Shown here one piece after another: positions 12,401-23,041 of a DNA stretch of 64,000 nucleotides. Origin of the DNA: Eudromia elegans (Eukaryota; Chordata; Aves; Tinamiformes; Tinamidae); contig PTEX01000011.1 of NCBI GenBank assembly GCA_003342815.1, positions 3,678,928 through 3,742,927 of the forward strand. Reading direction: 5' to 3'. The notes under the pieces were generated by a model that worked only from the letters and a program-made list of their open reading frames with translations, had not been told where the DNA came from and searched no databases. Position 1 is the stretch's first letter. Every line of letters starts with the position of its first letter. Made by a program: the position numbers and the translations under genes.

Positions 12401-15400
12401 TGAAGTACAAAAAAAAAAAATTCACACACGTGTTGGTAGGTGTGTTATGTGCAGGAGGACCAAAATACATTTCTGAGGGTCCTTTCACAGTGAGAGCTGC
12501 CTCTGTGTGCGTGGCTGTTGTCAGTGCACATTACTGAGTGCAGATCTAATCTGTGTCATCAGACTGAACAAATATGCTGTGTGGCTCCTGAGCTGCAGAG
12601 CACGGGTGTCATTGGGTTGCTTTCATCATCCTGCAAACAATTTGGCACCTCTTTGCCCTGCATAATCTACCATTGAGCAGCTGTTGGTTTGAGCCAGCGG
12701 AAAGGCTGGGTACTTGACAGTAAAAGGTTGCAGGTTTGTTTGCTCTGCACTCGCATTCCTAGCAAGGGAATATTTTTGCCTTTCAATTAAAAAATGTTTG
12801 AGAGATTTTACAGTTCCATTTTCACTCCTTACTGTCCTCCTTTCCTCTTGTCCCCTCCACTCCCATCTATCCATAGTTTGAAGAACCTATTTTGTCTTTT
12901 TCATCTCTTGAGGAGTCTTTGCACCGTTCCCTATTGCTTTCTGTTGTCATCCCTCCCCCTGCTTCCCCAAAGACAGTAGTCTCCCCTTCTCTTCCATAGA
13001 TTCATAGGGGTTTTTTTAAGGTTGGAAAATAAATCATCTGCCTTATGGATAACGTGTCCTGGAATTTGTGCTTTGCTCACGTCTGTGTTTGGGGAAGCAG
13101 ATTGTTTAAGAGCTTCCAGGGAAAGAGATCATCTCTGCAGCTTTGGGGTTGTTTGGCGCACTGTGTGTGCCTGTGAGATGTGTGCGTTTCTAAAGCGGGG
13201 AAGTTTGACTGCTGTGTTTACAAGTGCTCCAAGTACTGTAGGTGTTTCACTATCTTTGAATATAATCTCCGTGTCAGTGCCGCTTGGTGCAGAAAGGCAA
13301 CTGTTGCAGCCTGGTTTTCTCTCGTGCTTGGCATTGTTCTGGTTCTCTCTTCTAGCTGTGTTTTTGTTTGTTCCTAACAGTTTTAAGAACTTTGACTTGG
13401 AAGACTCTCAGAAATGCGCAGTAGACTGGTTGATGATTGGCCCTTCTTCCAAGAGGGAGGAGTACAAAGTGTGTGGATCTTCCATTCCTCCATCTTTCAT
13501 TTCTTCAAGGGATCACGTTTGGATATTTTTTCACTCTGATGCATCAAGCTCAGGACAGGCTCAGGGATTTCGCCTTTCTTACATTAGAGGTAAGATCTTG
13601 CAGTTTCTCTGGCTTCTCCAATCCTCTCTCTGGCAAAACCAGAAGACAGTATTTGTTGATAAGGGTCTTGTGCTGGCCTTAATGACTGTAAGGTGTCGGC
13701 CGTGGTAACAATAGTATTTTTTCCACTCGGCTTTACCTCAGTATTCCTGAAGGGTGCTGGCCTGGGAGACTGAATTGAGACACACTAGGAAGTGGAATTT
13801 TAAGATGTGTCTTTGGACGTTTCTGAACGTTTCAGTACTGACTCTTCTCTCTTCCTCTTCCACAGGAAAAATAGGTCAGGCTGTTTGTCAGTCAGACGAA
13901 TTCCGCTGTGCAAATGGAAAGTGTATTCCCAGTACTTGGAAGTGTAATTCCATGGATGAGTGTGGGGATAACTCGGATGAGAGAAACTGCACTGTCCCTC
14001 CAACAGAGCCTCAGTCCAGCATCTGTCCCTCAGGAACATTCCAGTGTAGTGTAGTCCATTCCACCAAGTGCTTGACAAACGAGCTGAGATGTAATTCAGT
14101 TAAAGACTGCAGCGATGGGTCAGACGAAGATAACTGTCCTGATCTGTCCTGTGGTAAAAGGCTGGGTAATTTTTATGGGTCTTTTGCTTCCCCAGATTTG
14201 TTCCGTTCTGATCACAGCAGATCAGACCTGCGCTGCACGTGGTACGTGGACACGCAGGATAATCGACACGTTCTGCTGCAGCTCGACTTACAGTTGGGCT
14301 ACAATGACTATGTGAAGGTGTATGATGGCATTGGGGAACGGGGTGATAAGTTAATGCAGACATTTTCGTATCACAACAATAGGCATTCGGTGAGTGTGGA
14401 GTCGTCAAAGGGCCAGCTCACTGTCTCATATCATGCCCGTTCCAAGAGCACTGGCCACGGGTTCAATGCAACGTATCAGGTGAAAGGATATTGCCTTCCG
14501 TGGGAGCACCCTTGTGGCAGTGACGAGGAGTGTTTCACAGACAAGCAGCACTGCGATGGCTGGTGGCACTGTCCGAATGGCAAGGACGAGGAGAACTGCC
14601 CCGCCTGCCAGAAGAATGAGTACCCGTGTGAAGGGAACAGCGGACTTTGCTACTCGATACTCGACCGATGTAACAACCAGAAGAACTGCCCAGATGGCTC
14701 GGATGAAAAAAACTGCTTTACTTGCCAGCCAGGAAACTTCCACTGTGGTACAAACCTGTGCATCTTTGAGACGTGGCGTTGCGATGGCCAGGAAGACTGC
14801 CAGGATGGCAGCGATGAGCACAACTGCCTGGTGATCGTGCCCAGGAAGGTCATCACGGCCGCGCTCATCGGGAGCCTCGTGTGTGGCTTGCTGCTGGTCA
14901 TAGCACTGGGCTGTGCGTTCAAGTTGTATTCTCTGAGGACCAGGGAATACAGGTGAACATCCTGCTTCTGTGATGCTTTAACAGCTTGAGGCTTTTTTTT
15001 TATTTAAATACATAATCCAGGAGAATTTGATTAATACAGTGAAATTGACCAGAGGAATTGATGACAATTAAGCAGTCACCGCGCTGGACTTGGAGCAGTT
15101 TAGTTTTTTGGAAGCAGAGGGATGTCAGCTCGTGTGTGTGTCACTGCCCATGCTGTGCTGTGTTTGCTGAGCCGTCAGTGTGAGCTCTACCTCGGTCCCT
15201 CAGTCCCGTTGCTGTGTAGACTATGTGTGTTTCTCTGCCTGTTCTGAGTGTCAGTGCAAGGGTGGCTTTGCCCTATGGGAGAAAGAGGGTAGGGACTTTC
15301 TGACACCTGGGTCTTGTCACATCCCCCTGCTCCCTGCCACGCTGCTGGCTTTGTTTCCAGCACAGTGTGCATTAGGTCCTCTCCTGGATCGAATCTCAGG

Positions 15401-17366
15401 AGCTGGACAAAGCTGCAGTGCTCTCTTGGGAACCTCGGTGGTGCCTGGCTTCTGGCAGGAGAGGCAGAGCTCCCTGCATCTGCAAGTGTGCCCCTGTTAT
15501 GTGATTCTTTCCAGTTCTTAATGTTGTATTTCCCAAAAATAACCTTTGGATCCTTGCTGAGCAAGTTAATGAGGTTACTGGCATAAGCTGGAACCAGACT
15601 GGAAAAACTTTCCTAACCACAGGATCCAAGTTGGAACTGCATCAAAGGTTTTGCTGGTTTGACTCCTTGACTCTTACCCTTTACTCTTGCTCTTTTTACA
15701 TGTTTTAGCATCTTTGTGATAAGGTTTTTCACTGGACCTACTTGAGAGTGTGTCTTTTTCTTGTTACTGTGAATCTCTCCACCCTGCCTTTGTTACATTA
15801 ATGCAGCGAATGTAGGACAAAATGACTGTTATTTCTCTCTCCTTCTCCTCTTAACTCTGGTCCTGATTGCAGGGCGTTTGAGACCCAGATGACGCGGCTG
15901 GAGGCAGAGTTTGTGCGGCGGGAAGCTCCACCTTCCTACGGGCAGCTGATCGCACAAGGGCTTATCCCGCCGGTTGAGGACTTCCCTGTGTACAATGCCT
16001 CGCAGGTATGGAGACTGGGCGTGTGAACCTGGCAGCAGCCAGAGTGCTCTAAACCAGATAAAGTCAGTGCGGATCTGTATTCCTTCAGCAGTGCACTTGT
16101 AGTGGAAGTTCTCCTGTGGAAACTGTTTGTTTTCCGCTGTGGTGAAGAACCACAGTTATCTATCTACGTCTTGTGGGTACTTCTGAACACATTGACCGTG
16201 TTGCTGACGTTAGCCTCGGCACTCTGTAGTCTCATTCTTTAGTGGTGGTCACATAGGATGAACAGGACATCTGGCTGGACAGACAAGTAGAGGTTAAGCT
16301 CAAAGAAAACCCTTAAAGTGTAGAGGTATGTGTAGGGAAGGGGTTTTGGTAGAGGCAGAGTGTGTTTGGCAGCTTGTTTGTTACAAAATTTTCATTTTAG
16401 CAAGGAAGTTGATGGATTAAGGTTAAGAATTCTGGTAGACGAGAGAGATTAGTGGATTAATGGAAAGAGTGGGCTTTAGGGGAAGCCTTTTAAATTTGTG
16501 TGCAACTGTAGTGTGCTCTCTCTGTGCTACAGGCCTCTGTGCTGCAGAATATTCGTACAGCCATGAGGAGGCAGATGAGGCGTCACGCGTCGCGACGGAG
16601 CTCGTCTCGGAGGCGCCTGGGCAGGCTCTGGAGCAGACTCTTCCACAGGCCGCGGGCGCGAGGACAGATCCCCCTCCTGACCCCCGCCCGCGCTTCCCAG
16701 ACCACGCTGGGTGACGGGATCCTCAACCCCGCTGACGGGACCGTGAGCCGTGCTGACGGGACTCCTCGGAGCCCTCCGCCTGCCCCCGAAAGACCTAGTG
16801 TAGAGGCAGATGCCCTTGGCCAGGCCAGGGGCCCACAAGAAGCTGAATGTAGCAGCTTGCAGACGGAGACTGACACTGCAGAACCGTCTCCCTCTGATGT
16901 CTTACCTAGTGCTTGCACAGGTGCGTATGCAGAGCCTGACACTGGCCGCACTGATAAACCTTTAGGTGCTGAGAGCTCCGGCAGTGAGCTGAAACAGTCC
17001 AGCAGAGTGGATCCAGGAAGGGCTTTCAGAGATCCTCTGTCTGAAAGCATTGCAGAAACGGCCCGTGGAGGGTCAGCACCCACAAGGACTGTCCCAGAGG
17101 GCAGTGGTTCAAGTAGGAGTCATCCGTTGAGTGAAGAGCCATGCAGGTTACCCTTGAAAGCGTGGGGGTCTGCTTATTCGGACAGCCCCGTAAATGTTCG
17201 TATCCAAGTGGATGGACAAAACCGATGTTGCCCCAGCTCGTATCGGGAGGAGCCTTTGGGTATTCGTGCGGCTTGTTGCCATCCTGTGGAAGTGCCAACG
17301 TTAGAGTCCTCTACTCCCCTCTCGGAATTCAGCACCAGTGATGATGAATCTTTACTTGTTTGCTAA
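384..17366 (+). CDS. LRP3: LRP3, low-density lipoprotein receptor-related protein 3 (5' end outside window)
   Basis: Six coding exons join in frame: 384-431, 6009-6147, 13381-13589, 13866-14952, 15873-16005 and 16533-17366. Together they give 815 residues plus stop, after a first split codon. Order of parts: end of the signal region, CUB domain, two LDL-receptor class A repeats, second CUB domain, three more class A repeats, one membrane helix (14849-14920), then a long cytoplasmic tail. This is the architecture of the LRP3/LRP10/LRP12 group. Stretches such as GDRGDMITIS, HVWIFFHSDASSSGQAQG and SLVCGLLLVIALGCAFKLYS match human LRP3 as I know it. Human LRP3 is about 770 residues, so this one is longer, mainly in the last exon. 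The family acts as endocytic and sorting receptors; the LRP3 ligand is poorly known. The neighbour SLC7A10 in tail-to-tail order supports LRP3 over LRP12. Exon 1 with the start codon lies left of base 1. Confidence 0.96.
432..6008 (+). other. LRP3 intron 2 (5.6 kb), no other gene seen
   Basis: The intron has a gtaagac donor and a gttaacag acceptor. It contains two GC-rich blocks (about 1500-2100 and 2880-3560), the second including a 73-bp tandem repeat, and a smaller GC-rich block at about 4880-5110. Long open frames on both strands at 1325-2533 and 2764-3550 come from this base composition and carry no recognisable protein. Confidence 0.8.
3036..3258. repeat. 73-bp tandem repeat, three copies, with TGACGTGA cores
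   Basis: The phrase ctgacgtgacggccgcggtg starts at 3041, 3114 and 3187, a period of exactly 73. It is followed in each copy by ctgggtgctgc and ggcgcttcctgcc. Copies 1 and 3 are closest to each other; copy 2 has gcatgcactgc where they have gcgcccatcgt. Each has TGACGTGA, a CRE/ATF-like core. It sits in LRP3 intron 2. Confidence 0.93.
6009..6147 (+). CDS. LRP3: LRP3 exon 3: first half of CUB domain 1
   Basis: This 139-base exon begins after gttaacag and ends before gtatgg. It encodes the start of CUB domain 1, with cysteines in ACSGELEQ and NCSWYIQGDRGD, and the typical CUB strand IYSPSWPLNYPP. It ends in codon phase 2, and the Ser is completed by the first T of the next exon. Confidence 0.95.
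9951..10026. repeat. TG/TA microsatellite
   Basis: tgtgtgtgta units pass into tatatata runs and then an A run, in LRP3 intron 3. Length is likely to vary between individuals. Confidence 0.92.
10554..10582. repeat. AT/ACAT microsatellite
   Basis: atacatatatatatatacatatatat is a short dinucleotide-type repeat in LRP3 intron 3. Confidence 0.85.
12990..13055. mobile_element. Probable CR1 3'-end remnant
   Basis: catagattcatagg followed by aaggttggaaaataaatcatc resembles the CR1 3' end (catagaatcat...aaggttggaaaagacc...atcat). It is short and diverged, so the call is tentative. It lies in LRP3 intron 3. Confidence 0.4.
13381..13589 (+). CDS. LRP3: LRP3 exon 4: second half of CUB domain 1
   Basis: This 209-base exon lies between cctaacag and gtaagatc. 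It encodes FKNFDLEDSQKC, VCGSSIPPSFISSRDH, WIFFHSDASSSGQAQG and FRLSYIRG, which complete CUB domain 1. The stretch HSDASSSGQAQGFRLSYIRG is the same as in human LRP3 as I recall it. The phase is 1 at the end, joining to G|GA (Gly). Confidence 0.96.
13866..14952 (+). CDS. LRP3: LRP3 exon 5: LDLa 1-2, CUB 2, LDLa 3-5, membrane helix
   Basis: A single 1087-base exon encodes most of the ectodomain. Class A repeats end in the calcium-binding Asp/Glu pattern: CGDNSDERNC and CSDGSDEDNC before CUB 2 (about 14145-14490), then CPNGKDEENC, CPDGSDEKNC and CQDGSDEHNC. Each has six cysteines. The third repeat is shorter than in human, lacking a Ser/Asp/Gly-rich insert after PCGS. The membrane helix starts at VITAALIGSL (14849) and is followed by the stop-transfer KLYSLRTREYR. 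The donor is AG|gtgaac. Confidence 0.97.
15873..16005 (+). CDS. LRP3: LRP3 exon 6: juxtamembrane tail with PPSY motif
   Basis: This 133-base exon lies between ctgattgcag and gtatgg. It encodes AFETQMTRLEAEFVRREAPP followed by SYGQLIAQGLIPPVEDFPVY and NASQ. This is very close to human LRP3. PPSY fits the PPxY motif bound by WW domains of Nedd4-type ubiquitin ligases, and YGQL fits the tyrosine-based YxxPhi endocytosis signal. Function of these motifs in LRP3 is inferred. Confidence 0.95.
16533..17366 (+). CDS. LRP3: LRP3 exon 7: cytoplasmic tail and stop
   Basis: The last exon begins after gtgctacag with ASVLQNIRTAMRRQMRRHAS and an Arg-rich block (RRSSSRRRLGRLWSRLFHRP), both shared with human LRP3. 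A poorly conserved Pro/Ser/Asp-rich stretch follows. The protein ends in SDDESLLVC. DESLL fits the DxxLL signal and DDESLL the [DE]xxxL[LI] signal used in LRP9/LRP10-type trafficking. The stop TAA (17364-17366) overlaps an AATAAA hexamer. The exon is 277 codons plus stop, longer than in human. Confidence 0.95.
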   Translation, partial: ASVLQNIRTAMRRQMRRHASRRSSSRRRLGRLWSRLFHRPRARGQIPLLTPARASQTTLGDGILNPADGTVSRADGTPRSPPPAPERPSVEADALGQARGPQEAECSSLQTETDTAEPSPSDVLPSACTGAYAEPDTGRTDKPLGAESSGSELKQSSRVDPGRAFRDPLSESIAETARGGSAPTRTVPEGSGSSRSHPLSEEPCRLPLKAWGSAYSDSPVNVRIQVDGQNRCCPSSYREEPLGIRAACCHPVEVPTLESSTPLSEFSTSDDESLLVC

Positions 17367-17370
17367 TAAA
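17365..17370 (+). terminator. LRP3: AATAAA overlapping the LRP3 stop codon
   Basis: The sequence TAATAAA holds both the stop codon (17364-17366) and a canonical polyadenylation hexamer. A T-rich stretch follows at about 17391-17415. If used, the 3' UTR would be only some 20-30 bases. Two further hexamers lie at 17847-17852 and 19821-19826, so use is uncertain. Confidence 0.45.
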
Positions 17371-19840
17371 AGTTTGTTCGAGCCCTGTAGATTTTGTAAC
17401 TTCATTGTTTATATTACAGTGCACTTTGATTGTTGGTGGTAAGTCTGTGCTCTCGACTCTGTCTGTTGAAACCGGTGTGCTTTAATTCCCCAGGGAGAGC
17501 AGGCTAAACAGGACAAGCTTTTGTCTTTGTTGCTATTCCTGAAACTCCAGTGGGGCAGAAATAGGCCAGTATGTGATATCAGGGGCAAGGAGGGCGAGAA
17601 TGTGTTGTGCAGTTTGGAGGTGTCTCCATCCTCTGTTACTGCCTCTGTGCGTTTATTCACTTTGCATTCAGGGATTTGGTGTTTCTTTGCTTTTCAAAGT
17701 GGTCTTACTGAAACTAGAACTGTTGGAACCTGGGGTAGGCACCAGTCTTTGGCTGTGAGTACTGAACTAGAAATTAAATGTTGTCTTTTCAGAAACCATA
17801 ATTCAATTAAAATTCAATATTTTTAGTTAAGAAAAAATTAGAAGAAAATAAAATCCTTGTAGCTTCCTCTTTCTTTTACAGAAATTGCTCTATTCCTTTC
17901 TTCCCTCCAGAAATACTACAATGGCCATATGTACCTAGAAGCATCCACTATTACCAAAGTTTCTTTTGAGAATATGCAGAATGAAGTCAGGTTTCTTACC
18001 TGCTCAAACTTTGTGATAAGAGACTGTCTGTGTTCAGTATAAGTGGAGTGCATTGAACCCCATTTGCAGCAATATTTCTTTTCTGTGTTGACGTTTGTTT
18101 TATTAGCTTCATAGTGATGCTGTGACGGCTGAGGTATCGCTTCCTCCCTACCCTCTTTTTCTCCCTTCACTTCTTTTGTTCAGGGACTGCTGTGATTGCA
18201 GCACTCGGTGTTTGTCCTGCAGGATGCTGAGGCTTCGCCACTCCCACTGACGGGGAGCACCGAGCCCTCGGTGCCTGTCAGGATCAGGCTCCTGCTTCGT
18301 GTTGAAGTGTAACCTGCTGCCTGGGTGCGGGTCTGGAAGTCGTTTTGTTTTAATGGCCTTTTCAAATTGAAATCGGTGCAAGTCGGTGTGTATTTTTTTC
18401 GTTAGCTGTTACTGTGTGAGCAGGTGCCTCTGTGTTTTTGAGCGTGCAGCGCAGGCAGGTCTCGGAGCTGCGGGAAAGGTGGCGTTGCTCAAGCAGCAGG
18501 AGTGCTCGGTGCGGAGCGCTGCGGGGTGGCGCTCGGCCCTGGGCCCGCAGACGGGGCTCTGCCCTTCACTGGCTTTTGGCCGTGCCCTCACGGGGCTCGG
18601 GTTTGGTTCCCTGGTGATGCGGTGGCAAACCCAGCCGAGGAGGGGGTTGGTGACGGTGCTGCCGCTGCCCTGCTCATGGCCGCAGGGTAGGGGGGCCCGG
18701 GTGGAGCGGAGGGGCCCTCGTCCCCTTGGGACGGGGTCGAGCCCTGTGGGCCGCGTCCCTGGGCGCGAAGGGGCTTCTGCAGCCGGCAGCGAGTTGGCCT
18801 CGCCCAAGGAGGTTCTTCCTTCCCACGGGCTGCGCGCGTGTCCTGCCTCTTTGTACGGGCTCTCCCGTTGGGAATTCCGTACACGGAGCGAGGAATAGGC
18901 CCTTGCTTCTGCCAAAACGTAATTCAGAACAATTACATTGATTTCTTCTTTATCTCCAGATACAAATTGCTTTCACAGTGTGTGTTCCAGCAGCAGAGGA
19001 TTCGAATTCTTTAAGAGCGTTAATGGCAGGAAGAGCTTGTGTGGCAGAACGTGTCGTGTGTGAGAATCCCAGTTCCACGGGATGAGTGCTGCTCGCTCGT
19101 CCTTCTTCCAAGTGTTTATGTGATCCGGATTGGTTTTGCCAAAGGAAACGCAGTTTTGAGAGATTTTACTTTCCTGACATTTGTAGACGTCTTGGGTGCA
19201 TCCCGCCTCGAGTACTGTAGTCGTTGCACTGCCGGGGCTCCTCGGGCCCAAGGCTGCAGTTTCTAGCGCTGTGGCATTTTATTTTATTTTCTTTTTGTGC
19301 TCTAAGGGTAATTTTAAATGCATAGAATTGTATTTATAAAATAGTGAACTTAATTGGAAGGAAGATTATATTTCAAGGTTAATATTGTGCAGACATGAAG
19401 GACCTTATAAATAAGTTTATATTTAGTTCTGTTGCAGAAATGTATTTCTACAATGAAGTCATTTGGATCATGCTATGCCTTAAATTATCATCACCACTGT
19501 AAGGCTCTTAAAAAATGAAATATGTGCTTAAAAATACTGTTGTTTTGGGTACAGCTCTGAATAGCTAACACTGTACTTTAGTTTAAAATGCATAACTTCA
19601 CGTCATTTCTTACATACACATATTTTGTGTAAAGATCCATTTGTTAACTCGATGGAAACTCCAGCGAGGAGGTTTTGTCCTAGAGCCTTATCCGGGTTGA
19701 TGAGAATGTGATGCTGTGTGCAGGAACGTTCCCGACCCTCTGTGGGACTTCCTAGCCCTGCAAGACGAGATGTGTCCAATGCTTTTTGTAAGCACATAAC
19801 TTATAACTTTTGTATTCTGCAATAAAATACTCTCCTGCCT
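17367..19840 (+). other. LRP3: Probable LRP3 3' UTR, with alternative poly(A) sites
   Basis: No conserved reading frame is seen here. AATAAA occurs at 17847-17852 and again at 19821-19826. The second is followed by a short TG-containing stretch and could end a 2.4-kb 3' UTR. A GC-rich block occupies about 18430-18850. Which signals are used cannot be told without transcripts. Confidence 0.4.
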
Positions 19841-19844
19841 CCCC

Positions 19845-22700
19845 GCGCCTCTTGCTTGAAGTGACGTGCTGCAAAACTCCCCTGTGCAGACAGCCTGAAA
19901 AAGCTGCCTAAAGAAGGAATGAATGAAGAAGAATCCCTAAACTTTTCCCTAATTTTAGCAAAATGGAAGCTCCTGGGCAGCCTCAAGGGAGAAGTGACTC
20001 CTGGGGGTATGTCTGTGTTTGGGTCATTGTTTTCCAGTTTGTGTGCGGCCCTGTGGTCCTCCTCATGGAAGGCTTTTCCCATCCGTGGCTGCTGCCTGTC
20101 CGCGCCGCGTGCCCCGCGCGCTGCCCTGGCCCAGCCTGTGCACGTGGCCGTGGAGGGTGGTCCCGGCTGCCGGTGCCCCCCGCCAGGGCACGGGCTCCGA
20201 CCTGGTGGAAGGCGTTTCGGCTGCTCCACACGGAGGCCGTTTCCGAACAAGGGTGACTTTTTTAGCAGTTTTGCTTACGATGTGATTCAGCATCTCTCAA
20301 AAACCTCCTCGGCAGCTCGACAGCCGCTGCGTAACTGCTGTGAACTTCTTGTCCCTTTGTGGCTGGAGCAGGAGAGCCGGAAAGCAGCGTGTTCCCTTCT
20401 CGAGGTTTCGAAACCCCACGCACGAGAGAGGAAAACGAGGAGCACTTGGACACGCTGGCGAGGTGAGAGGAAATGCGCTTGGTGCAGCGGAGACGCAGGC
20501 CGTGGGTCATCCGCCTGGCCTTAAAGTTTCTTCGTCAGAACACAAGAGTTTATACGCAGGCTGTCGTGGTTTATATGCCAATAAAATGAAAGCTGAAGCC
20601 TTCAGGAAAAAAAAACAAGGCGGGTTTTTAATGACTGCAGCAAGTCCCTCAAAATTGCGGGTTCTCAAAGAGCAGGGCCCTTCTTTTGCAGGTACTTGCT
20701 TTTCCCTATCAAGTAGCACAGGGTTCTTGACGTTTTTGTCATATCAGCTCCTTTCATTTGCTGAACTTTGAAATGACGGTGGGTTTGTCTGCTCTGGGCT
20801 CCTTGCTTCATCTTTCGGCATAGTTGAACATGTGCAGGGCTGACACGCTGCTGCGTTGCGTTTACCATGTGAACTTACCTGGCTGGTTCCGCAAACTGAT
20901 TTTACGGTTAGGAATCGTGTGTGTTAGGGACTCGCTTTTGCAAAGCTCTTTAGAAACAACCGAGGTGATGGTGGAAGCAGCTTCGGAGACGGAGACACCT
21001 CGGAGCAGCTTCCAGGGGAGGCGGCGCGGGGGGAGCTCTGCGAAGCAGCCTGTGCTGCGGTCAGCCTGCCGAGGCCACGTGTTGGTTACTGCGAAGCATG
21101 AAAGTGCAGCGAGGGAGAACACGGCCCCAAACCAGCTCACAGACGGGAGGCCATTGCTGCCTTAATTCTCTTTTTGATTTCCTTAATTAAAACCCAAGGA
21201 AAGCCATGGTAGCACTTACAGTATATCTTTATTATTGCTGTTATTATTATTGCTACTTTTCTCATTCCAGTATTGACATGTTGTCTGAAGGAGCATTCTC
21301 AGCACGGGCTGATTCCCGTAGTGTCCTTGTTCAAACAAACAAACCCAAAACTGCAGCAGAGCGGCGGTTCTGAGGGCGATTGTTGTTGCTGGCGCTCTGC
21401 TAGACGAGATCTGCTCACTCCAAGCTAAGGCCATTGCAGAAATTAAGCCACTGGAAATGGTACTGCAGGAAGCGGGTGTGAAACCAGGGCAAGGAGGAGG
21501 CTTGTCCGTGGGAGCCTTGGACCCGGGTGAACTGCTGGGCGCTGGTCTCGATGTGGTGGGTGTGCAGGCAATGACAAAAAGGGCTTTGAACATATGTGAC
21601 TTTAGTTAGCAAACTTTATAGCGTTATTAAAACAAAGAGCCTCTCTTTAAAGGTACACGCAAGCAAGACACCTTTTTCTTTAGCTGAATATGTATTTTAA
21701 TCTTGTGATTAGCAGCTTTATACTATGATAAGAATGTGAATTGTGCTGCTTTTTAGTATGTGCCTTCTGAGAGCTTGAGGGAGATGGACAGACACTGGAT
21801 TCTATTGGAAAGATGCTCTCCGGACCTGGCACTGTGTTTTGAGTCTAATCTTAAACGTATCGTCAAGAGTGTGGTACTTGACAAACTAAGGGATTAACGA
21901 ACTCTTAATTTTTGTACAAAGGCCTGTAATATCCAGAAAGCTAGTTTTAAAATCAAATTGCTGTGGCTGTTGCCAGGGTTACTGCCGGTGTCAGCCTGTG
22001 CTCTCAGAAGCTGCAGCGGAAGAGCAGTTACTCAGAACGTTGCCTGGAGCGAGTCTGTGATTCCGTATTCGCAAAGGATCCTTTGGTATGAAAATGGCCA
22101 TGTTGCTACAGCAGCAGATCTCCGAGTTAGCTAAATAATTAACTTGATCCTTTTTTTTATCGGTTTGCCACAAATAAAATATGCAAAACAGCAGCTCCTT
22201 CTGCCTTGCAGTTGCCCCTGCTGCAGTCTCTGCCAAGCCCTGGGCATTTCTTCCCTCCGTCCCGTGGGCAGCAGTGCCGGAACAGCTTTGAGAAAACGGC
22301 TCTCATTGTTGCAATGAGGTTGATGGAAATTCTCGGTACAGAAACCCAGCTCCGTGCCTGCAAAGACCGCTGGAGCGAGGCATCCCGAGCCTGTGTGGCT
22401 GTTCTCTCTGATGTCACCGAGGGGCAGGCGGAGGGAGCGGCGCCGCTGCCCGCTCCGATCCGGCCGTGGGTGCCCCCGTCCCGCACGGGCTCCGTTGCAG
22501 CGGCCCGGGCACCTGCGGCCCTCCCATTTGCGAGCAGCCCGAGAGGCCGCCTGGGCCGGGCTGGGGCCCCCGCGCGTCTCCCTCAGGACGGCCGCGCTCG
22601 CCGTGGGGTGCCCGGCCTCGCGGGGCTGCTGCCGGCTGCGCGCGCGTCCCAGCGGCTCCGTGCTGCTCTTCCCTGCCGAGCAGGTTCACGCTCACAAGAA
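19845..22700. other. Space between convergent LRP3 and SLC7A10, no gene seen
   Basis: Open frames up to 309 codons occur (for example 19919-20524 and 22206-23135), but they coincide with GC-rich or T-rich composition and carry no domain or conserved motif. I see no RNA gene. The right edge is the inferred end of the SLC7A10 transcript. Confidence 0.6.
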
Positions 22701-22723
22701 ACACCCAGCACCGCGTTTCAGAC

Positions 22724-22729
22724 TTTATT
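22724..22729 (-). terminator. SLC7A10: SLC7A10 polyadenylation signal AATAAA (minus strand)
   Basis: TTTATT on the plus strand reads AATAAA on the minus strand, about 220 bases past the SLC7A10 stop. Immediately downstream on that strand comes a GT-rich stretch (GGTGCTGGGTGTTTCTTGTG), as expected of a cleavage-stimulating element. The cleavage point should lie near 22705-22712. The preceding 3' UTR is strongly A-rich on the minus strand. Confidence 0.7.
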
Positions 22730-22946
22730 TTCTTTTTTTTTCTTTTTTTTCCTTTCCTTTTTTTTTAGGGAAAAACTAAAAGCTACATGTGCCAAAACCG
22801 ATGTAGCTCATTTTACAGGCTTCACTACTGGGTCTCTAGGAACACTTTTTTATCCAGAAAAACTTTTTTCTTTTTTCTTTTTTTCTTTTTTTTTTTTGCA
22901 AAACCCAGCATGTAAACAAGATGCCCAGGGGGCCGGGGCTGCTCCG

Positions 22947-23041
22947 TCACTTGGCGGCGGCCGCGCCGTGCGTGTCGTCGTCCTCCTCGCGCTGCGGGTA
23001 CACCACGAAGCAGAGCTTCTGCCCCCAGCACGTGGCTGCCT
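22947..23041 (-). CDS. SLC7A10: SLC7A10 exon 11: C-terminal tail and stop
   Basis: It encodes [17 protein letters not shown], an acidic REEDDD stretch, then THGAAAAK and TGA (22947-22949). Human Asc-1 has [12 protein letters not shown] followed by a longer acidic tail. The acceptor is CCCCGGCAG. A second AG two bases further in would break the frame. Confidence 0.93.

Larger units (their letters stand above)
6148..13380 (+). other. LRP3 intron 3 (7.2 kb), no other gene seen
   Basis: AT-rich intron with a gtatgg donor and a ttcctaacag acceptor. It holds TG/TA microsatellites near 9951-10026 and 10554-10582 and a probable old CR1 tail near 12990-13055. Apart from these I see no coding exon or RNA gene in it. 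Confidence 0.8.

Noticed and set aside
19919-20524. A 201-codon plus-strand frame beyond LRP3
   Set aside because: No recognisable domain; it overlaps other frames of similar length in GC-rich sequence and has no nearby promoter or splice evidence.
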